DNA of 64,000 nt from contig CAJJDN010000114.1 in NCBI GenBank assembly GCA_905182985.1, positions 124,001 to 188,000 on the forward strand, given 5' to 3'. Shown here in pieces: positions 38,146-51,042 of this stretch. The notes under the pieces were generated by a model that was given only the letters and a program-made list of their open reading frames with translations, had not been told where the DNA came from and did no database searches. The stretch is from Paramecium sonneborni (taxonomy: Eukaryota; Ciliophora; Oligohymenophorea; Peniculida; Parameciidae). Numbering within the stretch: position 1 is the first letter of the stretch; the number at the start of each line of letters is the position of its first letter. The position numbers and the translations under genes were made by a program.

Positions 38146-38905
38146 TCATTTCTTGGTTTATTACTAAATTAATATTAATTTTGTATTTATACGTTAACGA
38201 AAAACTCAGAAAATATTTATTTCATTTAAACTCCTTCACCAAATCTAGGAGATATTATAGTAATTGGTTTGTTAGTAGGACTATTCTAATCTAGAGTATT
38301 AATAAATCCTTATGAAGAATTAGCTTATTTAAATATTTTGATTCCATTTTTATTTTCTTTTTTTGGTACCTTATCAAATATTGTTTTTTTAGTCTTATAT
38401 TTAAAATATAAATAATTACAGGTTTTGATTTTTTATCTGATTAAGGTGATAAAATTGGATTTCTTGATTGTTAAAAAGTTTAAGTTTTTTAATTGACTGG
38501 AGGTGATACAGATTTTTATGTGATTTCTGTATGATAAGTTCGAATAGATGATTTCCAGTCTTTCTCTGTAGATTATCCTTTTGGATAATATTTTTTTAAA
38601 TGAAAATCATTTCTATGCATCATTGTTTCATAATTTAGTGGAAATCTTGAGCTATGAATATTCTTTTTAGGATCATTAATAGTATCAATATAACTATAGA
38701 TAGTTTTTTTGAGAGATGTTTTATGATGAGTTGGTTTTGTAATTTGCTAATCTGAGATAGTGGGAACTATTTAATTAAATAATTGGGAGCTAACTAATTT
38801 ATGATGTCCTTTAGCTGATTTTTTAGATTCTGGTAGTTAATGATTGCAATAAACACTATCAGTGATGTGTTTTAATCCTGAAATATGAAGAGAATAAATT
38901 GACAT
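38146..38905 (-). CDS. Unknown soluble Ser/Thr/Lys-rich protein
   Basis: 234 residues from three exons; introns 38395-38420 (26 nt) and 38164-38192 (29 nt). Rich in Ser, Thr, His, Lys and Pro, with low-complexity character, typical of a disordered, possibly phosphorylated protein. The second intron is needed to end the gene before the facing kinase gene; without it the frame would run 80 bases into that gene's last exon. No motif recognised. Confidence 0.6.
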
Positions 38906-38966
38906 ATTATTAATATAAAAAAAGTGAATGGATTTTAAAACACGATTTTAAGGTAGAACTAGTACA

Positions 38967-39491
38967 ATGGATAAAAATGGTGTAATAGGAATAGTTTAAA
39001 AGACTTCATAACCAATAAGTAAATAAAGTGAACCATAAATAATTACAACTAATATGAATACGTATTAAAATCCTCCATCATACTATTTTCAGAAGTTCCA
39101 AAAGAATGCTTAGAAAGTATTATAATCAGAAGCAGATATTGATTTAACTCCTTCAACAAGATCTGATTATCCATCTTATAAATTTAGACATGATTTCTAA
39201 AAATTGAATATGGATGAATATGAAATTATCGCAATTCCAAAAAAGGTATTGGAAGGTGAGAAATATTCAATGACTCATTCATTTGTTCCCGTAATGAATA
39301 AAGCAATAAATAACAATATGGGTAATTCATAGATTGGTTAGAGTTAACAATTGATAAAAACTCATTCAGATAACAGTTATTCAAGATAATTGAAGAATGT
39401 TAATCCATAACAAAATCCAAATCCCTTTATATAGGCTGGGTATGGAGCACTCAAACAGAAATAGTTATATTTACAAAATCTAAGAAAATGA
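38967..39491 (+). CDS. Unknown Asn/Gln-rich protein
   Basis: 174 residues, no intron, ending at TGA 39489-39491. Hydrophilic, with many Gln from TAA/TAG and a Pro/Tyr patch near residue 35 (NPPSYYFQKFQKNAQ). It starts 61 bases from the divergent minus-strand gene and ends 98 bases before the kinesin-like gene. It could be an upstream exon group of that gene, but I found no splice joining them. Confidence 0.6.
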
Positions 39492-39589
39492 CTTAGCCTA
39501 AGACTATTATTGTTTTAAAATATTAATAAGTTACATATCCTTTGTTTTTATTTCTGAGTTTAATATAATGATCAAAATATTAATAATTA

Positions 39590-42500
39590 ATGTAATCTGT
39601 TGATTTCGCAAAGTAAGTACTAGGTGAACCACTTCGTTGCATTGTTAGAATAAAGCCACCATCTAACTTTTAGAAGGAAGATGTGAGAATTAACAATTAA
39701 TAAATATTGCTTACTGATAACAATAGAAGTATTTATAATAATCATTTTTACATTTTTAGTATTGGAAGAATTTGAATGTCCTGAAGCTTATGGACCTGAA
39801 TTTTCAATGCATTAAATATATGAATAGTTTTTACAATAATTTACAGGACCATTTATATAAGGTTTGAACGTAAACATTTTTGCATATGGGTAGTGAAATA
39901 TTAAAATAATATAACTTAGATCTACAGGAGCAGGTAAAACTTAAACAATTGAAGGAAACAAAAAAGAACATGGTCTAATATTGAATTATGCGTCTTCAAT
40001 ATTTTCATTATTAGAAAATAAGAAATTTCATACAAATTAATCATAGGCATCTTAACTTGTTAATTATTCATATGGACTGAGAGCAAGATATGTTGAAATA
40101 ATAGATGAAGAAGTGTCTGATTTATTTGCTCCTCCAAATAAAAGATTAAATGATTAATTATAAATATTAGATCATGCATGGGAAGGACCAACGATAGCAA
40201 ATTCAACTTGGGTAACTGTGAATAATGAAATATAATTACAAGAAGCTCTTAATAGTGGATAACGTAATCGTAATTAAACAACAAATGAATTTGGTAAAGT
40301 TTCAAATAAATCTACATCATTTTTTACACTTGAACTATTACAAAGTTCATTATAAAAAGATACTAATGAACCATTAATAATGTTATCTAGACTATGTTTT
40401 TTTGATTTAGCAGGATCAGAAGTATTAATTGATGATCCAGAAACAATAAGAATTAAATAAGGTTCTACTCTAAATAAATCTATAATTTCATTTACATAAT
40501 TACTCAAAGAATTAGGATAACCTTAAACAGCTGATCATGCTGCATATGATACTTCTGCACTTACTTCTATTGTAAAGGAATTAGTTGGAAGTAATTCACT
40601 TTCAATTGGTATATTTTGTGTATAACATGGTGATCCGAAAGGAACTAGTCTTACTTTAAATATTTATAAATATTGTAAGAATATTAAAAACTTTCCTATT
40701 GTTAATGATAGTAAAGTACTTGGTTTATTACATAAATTTCGTTTAGAATGTTAAGCTGCAAGATTATCTGGAAGAGGTGGTTATGGTGATACTGGAAATA
40801 ATAAAATGTTAGAATTAGAAAAAAAATTAATTGAAGATAATCTTGATAAAATGAGAAATGCTGATGAAAAATAAAGAATGGCATAAAAATTATCTACAAT
40901 GAGAGAAAAATATAATGAAATTGTTAGATAAAAAGCAGAATTATAATAAGATCTTATTAGAAGTGAAGAAGAAAAACTAGAAGTTTCTAAAGCACTTGTA
41001 GAATTATAAATTGAAAATACTAGATTAATGGAAATTATATAAAATGAAAAATATGATATGAATAATAAATTACTTAATGCTGAATCTGATTTATTATCTA
41101 TGAATATTAGAGAAGAAAAAGCATTAAAAACTATTTAAGAATTATAAGATTAACTTAAAGAAACTAAAGATGATAAAAGAGCTTTAGAAATTGAATTTGT
41201 TGCTCTTAAGAAAAATTATATTAATATATCTACTGCTTTAGAAACAGAAAAAGCTAAAAGTGAGAATATTGGATTAGAGTTAATTAATGTAGTTAATGAA
41301 AATAAATCACTTCATTAAGAATTAAATGATATCTATAAGAAATCTGGAAATACAAATGAAGAAAATGCTAGATTTATGAAAAAGTATACTTTATCATTTA
41401 GTTTAGAATTGAAAAATTAGAGTAAGAAAACCGAGAATAGAGAGAAGCTCTTATTTATACCAAGGCTGAAATTGAAAGATTAAAAACTGAAATGCTTAAA
41501 TATGAAATATTAGATTAATAACATAGAATTGATCTTGATAATAAAAAGTTAGAAATTGAAAAAGGATTTCTAGAAGCTAATAGAGAAAAATAAAATGAAG
41601 TCTATAAAATGAATAGAGAATAAGATGATGCTGTTAAAAAAATGAGAGATGAAAAATTATTATGGGAAAGTTAAAAAATGGAATTAACTCATAAAATTAA
41701 AACAATGTAAAGAAGAGTTAATGATGAAGAAGAAAGAGTTAAAGAATTAGAAAAATAATTATAAGAACTTTAATCAGATAATTAAAAAATGGATTTACAA
41801 ATGAATGAAATGAGATCTCTTTATAGAAATAAACTTATGTAATTTGCTGCTGATGGTAAACCAGATAAAGCAAGTAGAATTGGTTATGATTTTAATGCTA
41901 GAGAAGATTTAATAAGAACATATACTGAAAAAGAAATAGAATTAAATGAAAGATTAGAAAGAGAAAAAAAAAACTCTAAATAATCTTAATTATAAATACG
42001 ATAACTTAAAAGTTATGCAAGAAATCTTAAATATCTTTGTGAAGATTGGGCACCAGTAGGAATTCCTTTACCAGATATACTTACAAAAGATGCCACTTTC
42101 ATTGATGAAGAAACTTATGGCACTTTATAGGGTGATCATGTAGCTGAAATTGAAAGATTAAGAGTAAGGAATAAAAAATTAGAAAATGAAGTTCGAATTT
42201 TATAAGAAAATATTATGAATGGTGTTGGAGGAGGCAATATGGATTTAAGTAGAAGAATTTCAAATGAAATGGAAATGTTAAAATAAAATAAAAATAAATC
42301 AATTGATTCTGATTTCTAAGCTGATTAATTAAGAAAAGAAAGAAATGATTTACAAGAAGAAAATAGAAGATTAGTAACATTATTAAAAGATAACAAAAAA
42401 TGGGATGTTTATATCTTATAAAGAGAAAATGAAAGATTAATGAGATAAATGAAGGAATAAGAAGTTGGCTTAAATTCAGCTGGACCAATGTCAGGTGAGG

Positions 42501-42723
42501 CTAAAAATATTTAATAAAAAGTATCTTATTTCATTTTTATTTTTTTTAGTTATAAATGTATGAGAGATCTCTCAAACAATTAGAAAAAGAAAGATCTGAA
42601 CTTATTGTTAGAGCTACTATGGCTGAAGAATAACTTAAAGCTTTATAAGAACATTTAGCAAAATAAAGTCAAGATTATTAGAGGAAGCTTTTAGAAATTA
42701 AAAGAGGTGGAAATATATTCTGA
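39590..42723 (+). CDS. Kinesin-like protein with divergent motor domain
   Basis: 1007 residues from five exons; introns 39729-39759, 39893-39919, 41384-41406 and 42521-42549 (23-31 nt). The motor begins LRCIVRIKPPSNF. The P-loop, completed by the second splice, reads AYGQSTGAGKTQT near residue 97, one residue longer than the usual GQTGxGKT. Switch I SSRSH is not found; the matching place reads NKSTSFFTLEL. Switch II DLAGSE near residue 251 and LNKSIISF are kept. After about residue 390 nearly everything is coiled coil, with a Pro-containing break (EDWAPVGIPLPD). It is thus built like a kinesin but may not hydrolyse ATP normally. Confidence 0.85.
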
Positions 42724-43317
42724 TCAATTTATAATTATAATTCTATAGTGAATTAACTAAAATCATATATATTTCTCTATTATTTCAACTCCAATTCTAA
42801 TTTTTATGAAATTTTATTTCCTATATTCTAATTATATGATTTTTATTATAGATTTTAATAGCATGTTTCTTAAATACTTTAAATTTCAATCATAATTCAA
42901 AATATGCAATATTCACTTATTTCTTCATTAAGAAATAATTATTTATTAAAAACTATTGTAAGATGGTACTAATTTAATATTTTTATTACAAAAATTGACC
43001 GAAAAAATTGTTTAAAAATATATATGTGATCTTAAACGAAAATAGAATGGACAGATTTATTCAAGTTATATTATATAATTATGTTGTAGCATTTTGAAAT
43101 AAAAGAATGCATTAGCAGTTTTATAATTATTTTATTTCCCTTTGTGTTTTCCTAATTACTGAATTTATTATATGAATTATTAGCATTAACAATATTTATA
43201 GATATTAGATTATATACTTATGATAAGAATTATAAAATCCTCAATATGATTTCTTAATTTTGTCATGTAACATTAATAAGTATTTGAAATTATATTCATT
43301 ATCTAAGTTCGGAAAAT
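42724..43317. other. Intergenic, no gene seen
   Basis: About 590 AT-rich bases between two plus-strand genes; no frame of interest. Confidence 0.5.
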
Positions 43318-45589
43318 ATGAATTCTCATAAAGAAGATGGTACTTAATAATGTAATATTAGTATTACACAAACTTGAATTTAAGAAGATAATAAAAAATT
43401 CTCCAAAAAGCAATATCGAAGAATTTTTAAACCCACCATCTTTTAGCGAAAGCTTTTTCTTAGCTAACTCATTTGTATCAGATAATAATTTAAAAGAAAC
43501 AAAGCAACAAAAAATTAATCAATTGATACTTGAGAATTGTGAGAAATGGTTGGAAACTATTGAATCAGCTTCATCCTCAGCATATTTTAAGAAAAAATAA
43601 TTAAGAAATAATTTATCAACTTTTTCTGTTTTTATTTCAAGACTTTTCTTTATCAAATATTTGATTGATTTTTTGAACATCTTACTCAACATTTTTTTTG
43701 GATTATAAATTCCTTTTGTTTATCTGATAGAGGATTATGAAAATATTAAGCATTAACTTTATTTCCTACTATTCTGCCATTTAATTAATATAATCATTCA
43801 AAATTTTTACTCTAAAATTATCAGAACAAGAAAAATAGATTAGAAATAAAAGTTTAACTTTTTAAATGAATCTACTTTAAAGAATTTATCAATTATATTC
43901 CTTATATTAATTTACACTATAGTAAATATCAGTCTTCTTTTGTTAATGATTTCCTTTTATTACTTTTACATGGGATATAAAAAGATTGAAATATTTGTTC
44001 TTTTGTTAATTATTTAAAAAAGTAAATTATGAAAAATTTAATAAATTAGGAAAATTTTATAAACTTCTTGCTATTTTGAAAGCTTTCATTTATTATTGTT
44101 ATTTATTACACCTATTTTCATGTTTTTTTGAAAACACAAGTTGTGATGGTGATTTTTTGAAAAAATATTAAGAATCTTTAATTATCAACATAAATTTTTT
44201 AACTTTTTAATCAAATTACTATTTCTAAGATTCTCAATTAAGTTTTGAGATAATATTAAATAAAATTATTGCATTGATTCTGATGTTTTATACAATAGAT
44301 ATATTAATTAAAATTAGATCTATTGATGGAGAGATAGAAAAATAAATTAAATTTGATGTTTATGTTTTATAATATTATATGTGGCATCATAAAGGATAAA
44401 TATTAAAAAAGATTTAATATTATTCATAAATCTCTAATAAAGAATTAAAATATGAATAGGTAATATTTTATCTAAATATATAAGTTGGGTTAAAAAGAAA
44501 TTATAAGAAAAATTTACTAATAAATTTTAAAGGACAATTTAGGGGTTCTAAAAATATTTTCAAAATAATTTATGATAAATTTATCTTAGAAGGTAAAATC
44601 GATTAGAAAATAAAAAAATCAATTTAGAGAAGATAAACATGGATTATATTTAATATTGGAAGGGAAAGGAAATTTAAGTTTTGAATCAAATTTTAAAGTG
44701 TATAAAGAAATAAACACAAAAGAATATACATTTGGATTAATTAATTGTTTTTATAAAAACATTTCTGAGGTTTAATTAGAAATGGATAATAATTTTTTAT
44801 TATTATACATAAATTCTGAAGATTTTTATTCTTGTCTCACTTTAAGTAAAGATTTTGTAATAAAATATATTAAATATGATAGGAATTATTTCATTTGATA
44901 AAGAATAAAATAATTTTTGAAGGTGATACAAGTATGATAGATTATAGATGTTGGATATGTAACGGATAGCATTAAGAGAGAAGATGTCAAATTCTAAAAA
45001 TAGAAATAAACATAGAAATTATTAATGAATAAAATATGAGAAGTAACTTTAAAAATAGATTCAACAAAAAAAGGTATTATGCTTATAGGACATATGTAAA
45101 ATTTAGTTTTAGTTTGATTTAGTTGCTTCATAAGTAAAATGAAAGTCATACTATTGATTAAAGTGAAAGTAGCTCTAGTGATAGTGAAGAATAGTTCGAA
45201 AGATATGCTGATGAAGGAAGTGGAAGTCAAAGAGTTAGTGATAAAAACTATATTGTACAATGTAAAAAATATAAAAATTTATAGCAAGTAAAGGAAATAT
45301 ACAGATTCCTGCAATATAGAAGGATGTTTTAACAGATCACATTCCTGATAAGTTGTATGAACAATTAAAGAGTAGTCATAGGAATATTTAATTATAACCA
45401 TCTATTAATACATGTAGTTAATAATAAGGAGAAATGCTTCGATCTGATTTTAGAAGTATTCCTTTATACCCATCTTAATATAAATTTTAAGAACTTTTAA
45501 GTGTTGATGACCTAGACAGTGTTAAAGAATATGTTTATTATTATCCAGAATTTAACATCAGCAATATCATTTCAATATTAAATAATTGA
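43318..45589 (+). CDS. Cyclic-nucleotide-binding channel-like protein lacking a K+ filter
   Basis: 715 residues from six exons; introns 43340-43361, 44022-44049, 44460-44484, 44857-44882 and 45262-45284 (22-28 nt). The order matches ciliate cyclic-nucleotide-gated K+ channels: a soluble N-terminus, about five hydrophobic segments (including KNLSIIFLILIYTIVNISLL), LLHLFSCFF in the S5 place, a C-linker with YYMWHHKGQILKKIQYYSQ and FSKQFMINLSQK, then a nucleotide-binding-type fold (DKHGLYLILEGKGNL). Next comes CWICNGQHQERRC, the zinc-knuckle-like motif common after this domain in ciliates, and a Ser-rich tail. The pore should hold TVGYGD but reads NFLTFQSNYYFQDS. The start with the 22-nt first intron gives a soluble N-terminus and is preferred over the ATG at 43337. 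Confidence 0.72.
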
Positions 45590-45948
45590 AATTTCAAATT
45601 GATACTTGATTAAATTAGTAGTTTTAGTTTTAATTTCATTATTAAATATTCTAAAAATTATATCTTTTTTAAGAGAAATATCTTAATATATTGCAGTAAG
45701 ATGTTTACTAAATTTACATAATTTATACTATGGTTTTTTAAGTGTGGTTTATAATATTTTAAATATATTTTTTCCATAATTTATTCTGGAATTATTCATG
45801 TTAAAAAATATTGATTATTAATAAGAAAAAGAGAAAATATCAAATATTTAGTTTGTTAATAATCTTAATATCTTAAGGTAGAGATTATAATTTTGAATAA
45901 TTATTGTGTTAGTATTTTATATACAATAAATATTATTTATATTCAGTT
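45590..45948. other. Intergenic
   Basis: About 360 AT-rich bases, no gene. Confidence 0.5.
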
Positions 45949-46693
45949 ATGAAAAAAGGGGATGCTCTAATAATATTGAAGAAATATACATCAGAGGAGG
46001 ATTGTCTATTTTGTTAAAAATATGGAAGAGTAACAACAGATAAAATAAATTTTGCTCCACTTCTGAATAGAGTAAGAAATAATTAAATTGGGAATTAGGC
46101 TTTGTACACGAAATATTCTTAATCTCAATGGAATGGAAAAAAATATGAAGATTTATTTTCAACAAAACCTGTATCATGGGTGATTTAATTCAAAGACAAA
46201 TTAACATTTGAAGATTAAGATGAATTTCTGAAAAGGTATAAAAAGAATAAGAATTTTTATATAATAGGTTTTATTCAAAGAATGACTAACCATAGAAATT
46301 TGATTAATTATTAGAATATTACAAATATCATAAAGATATTCCAAGAATGTTTATGCCAAGAGTTTCTGATTTAGCAATATATTTTTATGAGAAAAAAAAG
46401 TAATTTTTTATTAATTTAAAACATTAGATAGATAGAATATAGAAAGATAAAATATATGCTTGGTATTCCTATTGAAGATGCTAGTAATTGTACATGTAAT
46501 AATAAAGATATAATTAGAATATGAAAAACTTAAAGAAGATATAAAAGTATTAAATAGTATAACTCAGCAGACTCAAGTATCAAGTCTTTCTGTATTAAGA
46601 GAAATCTTAAAATCTAAAGCTAGTGATGAAATTATTGTAATAATAATATAAATGTAAATTTTAGAATATTGATGCAACTTGGATGACAATGAC

Positions 46694-46736
<43 letters not shown>

Positions 46737-47618
46737 TCATTATATCCCCCTAACCTAAAATTGCTTAAATAATTAATATCTAAAAATACCCAATTTAATA
46801 AAGATAAACAAAATATTTATGCAGCAGGAATAAATAAGGGAGCAATATAAAATTCTCCATTACTTAAAGGACATCTAAAGACTTTAAGTAAAGATGCTTC
46901 ACAAAAATCTTTAGTTTCATCCAATAAAATAATTAATAATAGTGGTGGAGATACAGATTTACATAAATTTTTAAAATAACAGATTCTAACAGTTAATCAT
47001 GCTAATCCATGTGTATCTAATCCTAAACAATCATCTAAAGCTAATCATATATCTAATTATCAATCTAAATAGAATAGCATACATTATATTACTAGTACTA
47101 GAAGTATATCTTCAGAGCAATTAAAATTAATTTAATCATAATAACCTTTAAAATAAAGCAATAGTCCCAATTTAGTTATTCCGACACATAAAAAAAGTTA
47201 AACATAAACACATTATACAGAAGTTAACTCTCCTAATAAACATTAAAAGCAACTCTCTAATAAAATGCATACAAATATATAATAAGATCTCAAATAATCA
47301 TTAACTCATACTAAATCCTCTGATAAACTCTTCAAAATATATACATCCCAATCATCTGTTCCTTTGTCAGCAAATATTAATATTAACATTAATCAACTTA
47401 ATATGAATAATTTAAATATTAAAACTCCCTTTTAATAATATAAAGCAATGCTTGAAAGTCCTAAAATTAATTCAAAATAAAAAACATAATCTAATATTGA
47501 AACTTAAAGAATTACTAGTGCTTAAAAGAGTGCCAGTTCTTAGAAAAAAACCTAAATCTCCATTTAATAGTTATATGCATAAAAAATCAAAACTAAGAAT
47601 AAAATATTGAAAAAATGA
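45949..47618 (+). CDS. Unknown protein with polyglutamine tract
   Basis: 517 residues from five exons; introns 46236-46267, 46400-46427, 46490-46517 and 46637-46664 (28-32 nt). The first 150 residues are well ordered in composition and may be a domain (EEDCLFCQKYGRV, KYMLGIPIEDASN), but I do not recognise it. A short helix follows, then 13 consecutive Gln coded by TAA, and a long Ser/Asn/Gln/Lys-rich tail that looks disordered. No membrane segment. Function unknown. Confidence 0.75.
46695..46733 (+). repeat. (TAA)13 microsatellite coding polyglutamine
   Basis: Thirteen perfect TAA units in the reading frame of the gene at 45949, so they are translated as Gln under this code. The same repeat would be a wall of stops in the standard code. 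Confidence 0.9.
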
Positions 47619-47746
47619 TTTACTCTAATAAAATTATTTATTTTTAAATAATATTTCAACTTTTGCTCTTTTTTTATTGTAACAAATTCCTCTTTTTTTT
47701 TACTTTTTATAAATTTATTATTTTTTTATATTTATTTTTCTGTTAA

Positions 47747-50700
47747 ATGCACAGATCATCTCATAAAAGACAGAAAACTTCCAATACACCAAAAAAATAA
47801 AAGGAATAAGATAATATTCCTATTCCAAGTTAATAAATCGCAAAATAAATAAGAAATGACGAGCCTGTTTAATAATTGAATGTCATTGAATATCCAAAAT
47901 ATTAAATTCGAAAACAGGATTCTTAAAATTTTCATCTAAAATCATCTTAAAATTTAGAGAAATCTTATAATTTAAGTAAAAGTTATATTAAAAAATAAGG
48001 TGATAGAATTTATTCGCCTGCAAGAAAATAAGATTAATCTCCTAATTTAAGAAAAAAAGAAAATATCAAAATTATTGATTCATATGAAGCTAGATGTGGT
48101 AAATTAAATACTGAAAATGTTCAACTATAAAATCAAATATAAACAGATTAACAAAAATATAATAAAATTATCAACGAATTATAAATGCAGTTATAAAATT
48201 AAACTTATAAACTACAAACAGAATAACATAATACAAAATAATAATAATTGTTATTATAAAAAAAGAATGAAGAAATATAATTATTAGTCAATGAATTGAA
48301 AAAGAATGAAACAAAGATTATATAGCTATCTCAGAATGTATCTATAATGATTTATTAACTAGAATGCTTAGAACATTGATGAAAATTAGAACTTGAAAGC
48401 CTAGATATAAAATTTGGAGCTTGAATTATAGAGTTTGAAATAATAACTATAAGATTCTCAATTCAAAAGTTCAAGATAAGCTGAGGAAACTAAAATAAAA
48501 TTGGAAAGTGAATTTTCTTTTTAAAATTAGTTACATTTAAAAGATATTTAATAGTAACATTAATAAATTTTAAGCAAAAAAAATGATTAACTTATATCTG
48601 AATAATAAAAATATTCATCTCTATTAACTTAATTCGATAATTTAGTGAATGAAAAAAATAAAATGTCATAAGTTATAGATAATCTTTAGGATGAAAATAT
48701 ATCATTTTAATAATAGCTTCATTAATAAAATTAAATAATTGAAGAGTTGAAATTAAAATGTATAAGTTTAACAAAAGATTTGTAAATCAATAGTGATAAG
48801 CAAGCTTAATAAGAATTTATACATCAAAAATAAATCCAAGAACTTAAATAATATTATGAACAATAACAAATTAATAATTTATAAAGAAAACTAAACGAAA
48901 CTGAATTAAAACATTAAAATGAATATCAACAATAAGATTCTATAATAAGAGATCTATAATAGTAATTGTAATAATCTGAGAATAATTATTAAATTGTAAA
49001 GACTGAAAATACAAAATTATATGCAATAGATTAAGAATAAGAAAAAGAGATTAAAATAATGCAATAAGAATTAGAGAGAATTGTTAAATTTAAAGACTTA
49101 GAAATATAATAATTAAAAGAAGATCTTTAGAAATTAAAACAATAAGTTTTAGAATAATCATCAAAATACTAAACTAAATTACATGAATTAAGTAAGTAAT
49201 AAGTTATTGCTAATGATATTAAAAGCGAATTAGAATTACAAAAGAGTGTTACAAAAGAAATTGAAAATAATATAAGAGAGTAATGGGAAACTGATATTTT
49301 ATAATTGAAAGGTTTTCATTAATAATAAATTCAACATTTAGAAGAACAACTTAAATTGTTGCATATAGAAAATGAAAAATTAATAATTTAAAATAGAAAG
49401 AAGGATGAATAAATAAATGAATAAAAACTTAATTAATAGTTACTTGATAATTCAATCAATAGTTTAAGAAATTAATTGAGTGATACAGAAAAATAAAAGG
49501 TAAAAGAATTAGAAGACTATTAATTGGAATTGGAGAATTTTAAAAAAGAATTAAAGGAATAAAATTTAAAGTTATAACTAGAAAAACAACAATTGGAGTA
49601 ATAATTAAAGTAATAAAAATAAAGAGTTAAAGAATTAGAAACATCAAAAATTGAATTAGAATTCACATCTTCTCAATAAATTTAAAATTAATAAGAATAA
49701 TTAAAATAAAAAGATTGGCAAATTAACTAATTAAATTAAGAAAAGTAGAAATTGGATTTTTAATTAAAATCAACAAAAGAAAAACTTATTTAAGCTGAAT
49801 TTTAAGTAGTAGAGTTAAAATAAAGTTCAGAAATATATTTAAAGGAATTAGAAGAATCAAATTAATAAAAAGATCTTGAAAGAAATCAGTTTAGTTAAAA
49901 ATTTGGTTTTTAAGAAGCAAGAATATCATAATATAAATAGGCAATAAACTAATATGAAATAGAAATCCACAATTAAAATAATGCTATTGATAAAGTGTAA
50001 AAATAAATGGATCATGCTTTACTTGAATCTTAAAAGAAAATAGAGGATGCAAGAAAGAAAGAGTAAAAATTGTTAGATTAAATTGCAAACTTAAATTTAT
50101 AATAATAATCTAATGAAGAATAATTTATAAAATATTAAGAGGAACATAAAGAATCTAATAAATAAATTGAATAATTATTATAGGAGAAGGATAGTTTAAT
50201 AAAGAGTTTGGAAAATTAAAAAGAAAAATTAGTTGAAGTAAAAAATGAATTGACTCAAGAAATAGAATAATTAAATTAAAAGATTTAAAATTATGCTGAA
50301 GGAGAGAATTAAAGATAAGATTGGGAATTTTAAGTGGAGAATGAAAAGGTATAAATTATTATTATATTTTAGGCTGTTTTAAACAATGATATTGAAAGAT
50401 TATAATAAAAGCTTGATTAAAAAGAGTCTAAATTAAATCAGTTACAATAATAATATACAAATTTGGAAATTTAATTTGAGGATAAAGAATTATTATATAA
50501 TACACTTAGAAGTTAAATTGATTAGAATTATGTACAAATAGAAGACTATGAATAATTGAAATAGAAAAACATTAATTTGTTGAATGAGATTCATGAATAT
50601 GAGAGCAATTAATTGAAATCAAATAGTGAAAAATAATCATTGAGAAGATAGATTGAAAAATTAAAGAGTGATCTTGAGATTAAAGAATAGGAATTGGAGT

Positions 50701-50963
50701 AGGCATTTGAATAAATGAACAAAAGGAAAGGTGATAATGAAGATGTATCGAAATTGACAAAAGAAATATAAAGATTGAATTTTGAATTATCAGATGCTTA
50801 AACTTTATTATCAGCAAAAAGTGAATAATTAAACATAATGAGAAAAGAAAATGATGATTAATTAGAATAGATTAATAGATTGAAACGATAATTAAATTAA
50901 TCATCAGAAAAGGAACTAATAAGAAGAATAGATAGATCAGAACATTTGGAAGAAAATATTTGA
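47747..50963 (+). CDS. Giant glutamine-rich coiled-coil protein
   Basis: 1055 residues from three exons; introns 48338-48362 (25 nt) and 50349-50372 (24 nt). After a basic, Ser/Pro-containing head of about 120 residues, essentially the whole protein is Gln/Glu/Lys/Leu heptad sequence, with almost no Pro or Gly until a short loop (MNKRKGDNED) near residue 970. TAA and TAG are among the most frequent codons. Such proteins in ciliates are often centrosome, basal body or cortical scaffold components, but nothing here proves that. No motor or enzymatic domain. Confidence 0.85.
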
Positions 50964-51042
50964 TTGCTTATATTTAATCTTAGCATAAATTATATATTAA
51001 AATGAAATATTAAAAATAAATAAAATGTAGTATAAATGTATA

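Noticed and set aside
43337..43600. ATG at 43337 as the start of the channel-like gene
   Set aside because: It gives a hydrophobic N-terminus from intron sequence; the ATG at 43318 with a 22-nt intron gives a soluble start in the same frame.
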